Source of the DNA: an uncultured Opitutaceae bacterium
GTDB taxonomy: Bacteria > Verrucomicrobiota > Verrucomicrobiia > Opitutales > Opitutaceae
Assembly: GCA_903929355.1 (NCBI GenBank)
Contig: CAIYUN010000058.1
Span: forward strand, 62,001-126,000
Direction of reading: 5' to 3'
Length of the DNA stretch: 64,000 nucleotides
Shown here: positions 61,365 through 64,000 of the stretch, piece after piece
Layout of the letters: each line of letters begins with the position of its first letter
Numbering within the stretch: position 1 is the stretch's first letter
Made by a program: the position numbers and the translations under genes
Notes under the pieces: model-generated
What the model was told of the DNA's origin: nothing
Databases searched by the model: none
What the model saw: the letters and a program-made list of their open reading frames with translations, nothing else

Positions 61365-62075
61365 TCAGAGCTCCCGGACGGAATGGAGGACCGACTCGAA
61401 GAAGTTTCCGTGCAGGGCGTCGGCGCGGAGGAGTTCGACGGGGAGCGAGGGGGTGCCGATGAAGGGGCGCAGGATCCAAGAAACCTGGGCGCCGAGGAGC
61501 AGGTTGACGGACAGCCAGGCAAAGAGGATCCGCCGGGCCGGCCCCGGGCCGCCACCCAGGTGCCGCAGCAACTGCCACAGGCGCAGGTTGGCCGTAACCC
61601 CCGCCAGCGCGATCACCGCCACCAGGGTGAGGAGCATCACGCGGTGTGCGGCCATCGACTCCGGCGCGCCGTTGACGAGGGGCGGGAGGTTCCACACGAG
61701 AAAGGCCATCAATGGGCTGAAGGCGCCGAGGATGGCGGCAGCGAGAGCGAAGCTCATCAGGACGGCGGCGAACGCCTCGCGCAGGCGCAGGTTGAGCCCG
61801 AGGAGCGGGGCGAGCATGCCGTTGAGGAGGGCGTTGCCGGCGGCGGTCGCGAGGAGCACGAGGGGCAGCTTGACGGCCGCGAAGGCGGCCTGTTCGGGCG
61901 CCCGCCAGCAACCCATCGCCGCGCCAAACGCGCCGCCGCCGAGGGCGATCACCGCGACCTGCTGCCAGGTCCGGCCGGCGGTCCAGCCGCGGATCCAGGC
62001 CGCCATCGCGTCGGCCTCGCCGCGCAGGAGCAGGCCGAGGGACCAAGGGGCTTTGGAAGGGAGAGTCGGGTTCAT
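61365..62075 (-). CDS. Multi-pass membrane protein of unknown function
   Basis: 236 residues. A cytoplasmic head ([20 protein letters not shown] with DAMAAWIRGWTAGRTWQQ) and about six membrane helices (VIALGGGAFGAAMGCW; LPLVLLATAAGNALLNGMLA; AAVLMSFALAAAILGAFSPL; VMLLTLVAVIALAGVTANL; FAWLSVNLLLGAQVSWILRP). Its stop region is 200 bases from the next gene. Its start overlaps the 143-residue upstream membrane protein by four bases (ATGA). Together they look like a membrane complex, unidentified. Confidence 0.7.
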   Translation of the reverse strand: MNPTLPSKAPWSLGLLLRGEADAMAAWIRGWTAGRTWQQVAVIALGGGAFGAAMGCWRAPEQAAFAAVKLPLVLLATAAGNALLNGMLAPLLGLNLRLREAFAAVLMSFALAAAILGAFSPLMAFLVWNLPPLVNGAPESMAAHRVMLLTLVAVIALAGVTANLRLWQLLRHLGGGPGPARRILFAWLSVNLLLGAQVSWILRPFIGTPSLPVELLRADALHGNFFESVLHSVREL

Positions 62076-62503
62076 GGCGCAATCGCGGGCGGAACAACCC
62101 CGCCCCGCTCGACAGGGCCGGGCTGGCCCATGAGTTGCCTTGGGCCGTTTCTGCGGGAACGACCCGCGATCATCGCGGCCCCCGCGTAGAGCAGCAGCCA
62201 AGGCAATGCCAACACCGGCCCGTACCCGAAGCCGTACAAACACACGAAACTGAATGCCGAGTCTGTCGTTGCATCGTCAATCATTTCGCGCGGCGGATTT
62301 CCACCCTTGAATTCATTCAGCAGCTGCATCGCATGGTGGTAGTAAACGGCCTCCGACAACCAAGTCAGACCCCACACGCCGAAGACCGTGATAACCGCCA
62401 TGAGCCACCAAGGCAAGCGCCGGGGCGAAGTCCACCGCAGGAGCAGCAGAGCGGGTGGCAACAACGCCGCAGTTTCGACCAGAAAATCGGAAAGCTTATT
62501 CAT
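62072..62503 (-). CDS. Small membrane protein of unknown function
   Basis: 143 residues. Three predicted membrane segments ([57 protein letters not shown]) with a loop [20 protein letters not shown]. The C-terminus is Pro/Gly-rich. It overlaps the prmA stop by eight bases and the next gene by four bases, so it is co-translated with both. No family recognised. Confidence 0.65.
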   Translation of the reverse strand: MNKLSDFLVETAALLPPALLLLRWTSPRRLPWWLMAVITVFGVWGLTWLSEAVYYHHAMQLLNEFKGGNPPREMIDDATTDSAFSFVCLYGFGYGPVLALPWLLLYAGAAMIAGRSRRNGPRQLMGQPGPVERGGVVPPAIAP

Positions 62504-63488
62504 GTCGGGACGCTGGCCTGACCAGCCTCAAATCCGACCACTCGCCGAGGGTGCGGCTGGCGATCGGCCATCCTGGTGCGGCCTTGGCGAACACCACCCG
62601 CACCTGCTCCAGCTCGACCGCGAGGATGCCGCTCAGCACGAGCTCTCCGCCGGGGGCGACCGCGGCCACCAGCTCCGGGGCGAAGCGCATGAGAACGTCG
62701 GCCTGGATGTTGGCGAGCACCAGCTCGGCCTTCCGCCCGGCGAGGCCGGTGGTGAGGTCGGCGACAGAAAACTGGACGCGGTCCGCGAGCCCGTTGAGCA
62801 CAGCGTTCTCCTGGCTCACGCGCACAGCCTCGGGATCGAGGTCGAAACCGGTCACGTCGCCAAAGCCCAGCCGCGCCGCCGACAGCGCCAGGATCCCCGA
62901 TCCGCACCCCGCATCCATCACCCGCATTTTCTGAATTCCGCGTTCCGCTTTCCTGGGCGTACCGGGGCCAGGCACAGGTGGACGCCCCGGCACCCCGGAT
63001 TCCGTCTTGGCCAATCCAAAGTCCAAATTCCCCGATCCCAAATCCGCAAAGGCCACCAGTCGTTCGCAGCAGAGCCGCGTGGTCTCGTGGTTGCCGGTGC
63101 CGAAGGCGAGGCCAGGGTCGAGCCAGATGACGGCGTCGCCGGGGAAAAGCGCATAGGTGGCGCGCTCCCAGACCGGGACCCAGTGCAGCCGACCGAAGCG
63201 CCACGCCTTGAAATGGGCCTTGTAGCTGTCGCGCCAGTCCTGGTCGGCCAGCGCGCGCACCGCCGGCTCGAAGATCGGGGCTGCGCCGGCGGCGGCGAGG
63301 AGCGGGACGAGCTCCGCCCAACGGGCGCGGGCGGTGGGTTCGCCGGGGAAGATGCCCACGACCCACGCGCGGCGCGCGATGGCGTCCTGCAGGAGCGACC
63401 AACCGGCCTCGCCGAGCTCGAGCAGCACGTTATCCGCGGGGTCCGCCAGCGCGGCGGGAATTTCGATTTTGATTTCACAGAGTTCCAT
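62496..63488 (-). CDS. prmA: Ribosomal protein L11 methyltransferase with linker insert
   Basis: 330 residues. Methylates ribosomal protein L11. N-terminal substrate-recognition domain (about 1-100, with [19 protein letters not shown]), [18 protein letters not shown]-binding [39 protein letters not shown] and the catalytic motif [12 protein letters not shown] (NxxP-like NIQA). Between the two, residues about 148-187 are an insert ([20 protein letters not shown] and more) absent from usual PrmA, translated from repeat-like DNA with a CCGGGGC/GCCCCGG palindrome. Start [11 protein letters not shown] is the first beta strand. Confidence 0.88.
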   Translation of the reverse strand: MELCEIKIEIPAALADPADNVLLELGEAGWSLLQDAIARRAWVVGIFPGEPTARARWAELVPLLAAAGAAPIFEPAVRALADQDWRDSYKAHFKAWRFGRLHWVPVWERATYALFPGDAVIWLDPGLAFGTGNHETTRLCCERLVAFADLGSGNLDFGLAKTESGVPGRPPVPGPGTPRKAERGIQKMRVMDAGCGSGILALSAARLGFGDVTGFDLDPEAVRVSQENAVLNGLADRVQFSVADLTTGLAGRKAELVLANIQADVLMRFAPELVAAVAPGGELVLSGILAVELEQVRVVFAKAAPGWPIASRTLGEWSDLRLVRPASRHE

Positions 63489-63781
63489 GGGCGCCAACGT
63501 CCGGGGCGGGCGGGGCCGCCGCAAGGCCATTCCCCCGCCGGCGGCGACGACACCGAGCGGGAGCAGACCCTGGAGGGCGCAGTAAAGGCGGGGGAGATGG
63601 GGCCAATGCATGGCGCCCAAGGTAACCGTCGTTGGTGAAGTCCTGATGAAGCGGGGATGAAATCGGGGTGAAGAACGATGAACCCTGAAGGCGGAGTTTG
63701 GCCACAAAGAGGCACAAGGATCACAAAAGAGGAGATGAGGTAACGGAAAGGGCGCAGCGAGACTAAGCCCCGGTATGAATT
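63489..63781. other. Gene-free spacer upstream of prmA
   Basis: About 290 bases with no convincing gene on either strand. The frame upstream of prmA is open but Pro/Arg-rich. Towards the end, GTTTGGCCACAAAGAGGCAC matches the repeat word near 60225 and, inverted, 1730. Confidence 0.5.
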
Positions 63782-63864
63782 GATCTTTCTCTTTCCTCTA
63801 TATCGTTCGTCAGGGAGCCGGACTCGGAGGAGAAAGATAAAGATAAAGAGGAAAGAGAAAGATT
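63782..63864. repeat. Inverted AGATAAAGAGGAA hairpin element, second copy
   Basis: GATCTTTCTCTTTCCTCTAT faces AGATAAAGAGGAAAGAGAAA with GATT after it, around a 36-base centre. Arms align over about 23 bases with one mismatch. It ends about 50 bases before the start of the last gene of the window. Confidence 0.75.
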
Positions 63865-63915
63865 GTCGGAGGGGGCGGTTGGGGCTTGAGTGGAGGGATA
63901 CCTCCTCTCACCCCC

Positions 63916-64000
63916 ATGCGTCACCCCGTCTTTTCCGTCCTGCTCGCGTTTACGTTCCCCCTCGCCGCCGGTTATGCGGCGGATACTGCGCCGTCCGCCC
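63916..64000 (+). CDS. Secreted protein, 3' partial
   Basis: Only 28 codons are inside the window: MRHPVFSVLLAFTFPLAAGY, then AADTAPSA. A short basic start, a hydrophobic core and a small-residue cleavage site (AAG-YA or YAA) make a Sec signal peptide. The rest of the protein and its identity lie beyond the window. Confidence 0.6.
   Translation, partial: MRHPVFSVLLAFTFPLAAGYAADTAPSA

Overview
The window is 64 kb of GC-rich chromosomal DNA from a bacterium. The rpmH-rnpA-yidD-yidC block, a type II secretion pseudopilin operon, a Rieske/cytochrome b complex with a fused cytochrome c, a near absence of Shine-Dalgarno motifs, and intergenic spaces packed with word-like degenerate repeats together suggest a Verrucomicrobiota member, most likely Opitutales/Opitutaceae. 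This is inference from gene content and style; no rRNA gene is present. No IS element, prophage structural gene, CRISPR array or replication origin is visible.

Layout. 1-6.4 kb: TPR protein, FMN reductase, a Pro/Ala-rich T2SSB-like protein, a DUF433 antitoxin beside a truncated DUF5615 toxin, an iron-sulfur uracil-DNA glycosylase, an RRM protein and PurU. 6.7-12.8 kb: YfgM-like TPR protein, tRNA-Pro, LysM protein, Nudix hydrolase, then rpmH-rnpA-yidD-yidC and YebC. 13-21.4 kb: MetX, an SMP-30 lactonase, a tandem pair of unknown membrane-anchored paralogs, DsbD, a PLDc_N protein and an aldo/keto reductase. 22.3-35 kb: one-direction carbon-flow block rpiB-pgm-glgP-gnd-aldehyde dehydrogenase-alcohol dehydrogenase-zwf-cydA(frameshifted)-cydB. 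It connects glycogen breakdown and the oxidative pentose phosphate pathway to NADPH, fermentative redox balance and a high-affinity bd oxidase. 35-37.7 kb: tRNA-Ile2, two decayed gene relics and an intact hipBA module. 37.8-42.6 kb: Rieske protein, cytochrome b-diheme cytochrome c fusion, DUF4202 protein, Sua5, bS18 and tRNA-Arg. 42.6-48.4 kb: gspGHIJKLM-like operon. 48.5-54.8 kb: a large EF-hand/three-TM protein of unknown family, a vapBC pair whose toxin carries an in-frame stop, a polyprenyl synthase, a CPBP protease and a secreted protein. 55-64 kb: grpE-dnaJ, ManA, a Gly/Pro-rich secreted protein, a divergent Xis-like/CI-like regulator pair, an operon of prmA with three unknown membrane proteins, and the start of a secreted protein.

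The most unusual layer is the repeats. A 146-147 bp palindromic element occurs four times (3358, 6511 inverted, 18922, and 51512 with another repeat nested in it). Around it lie several families of short, periodic, near-palindromic sequences built to one template. Some of these repeats have entered genes: they are translated in frame inside sua5 and, probably, prmA, and they supply candidate start codons. Three toxin-antitoxin loci are present, but only hipBA has an apparently complete toxin. Coordinates of starts were chosen by family alignment where upstream ATGs run into repeat DNA.
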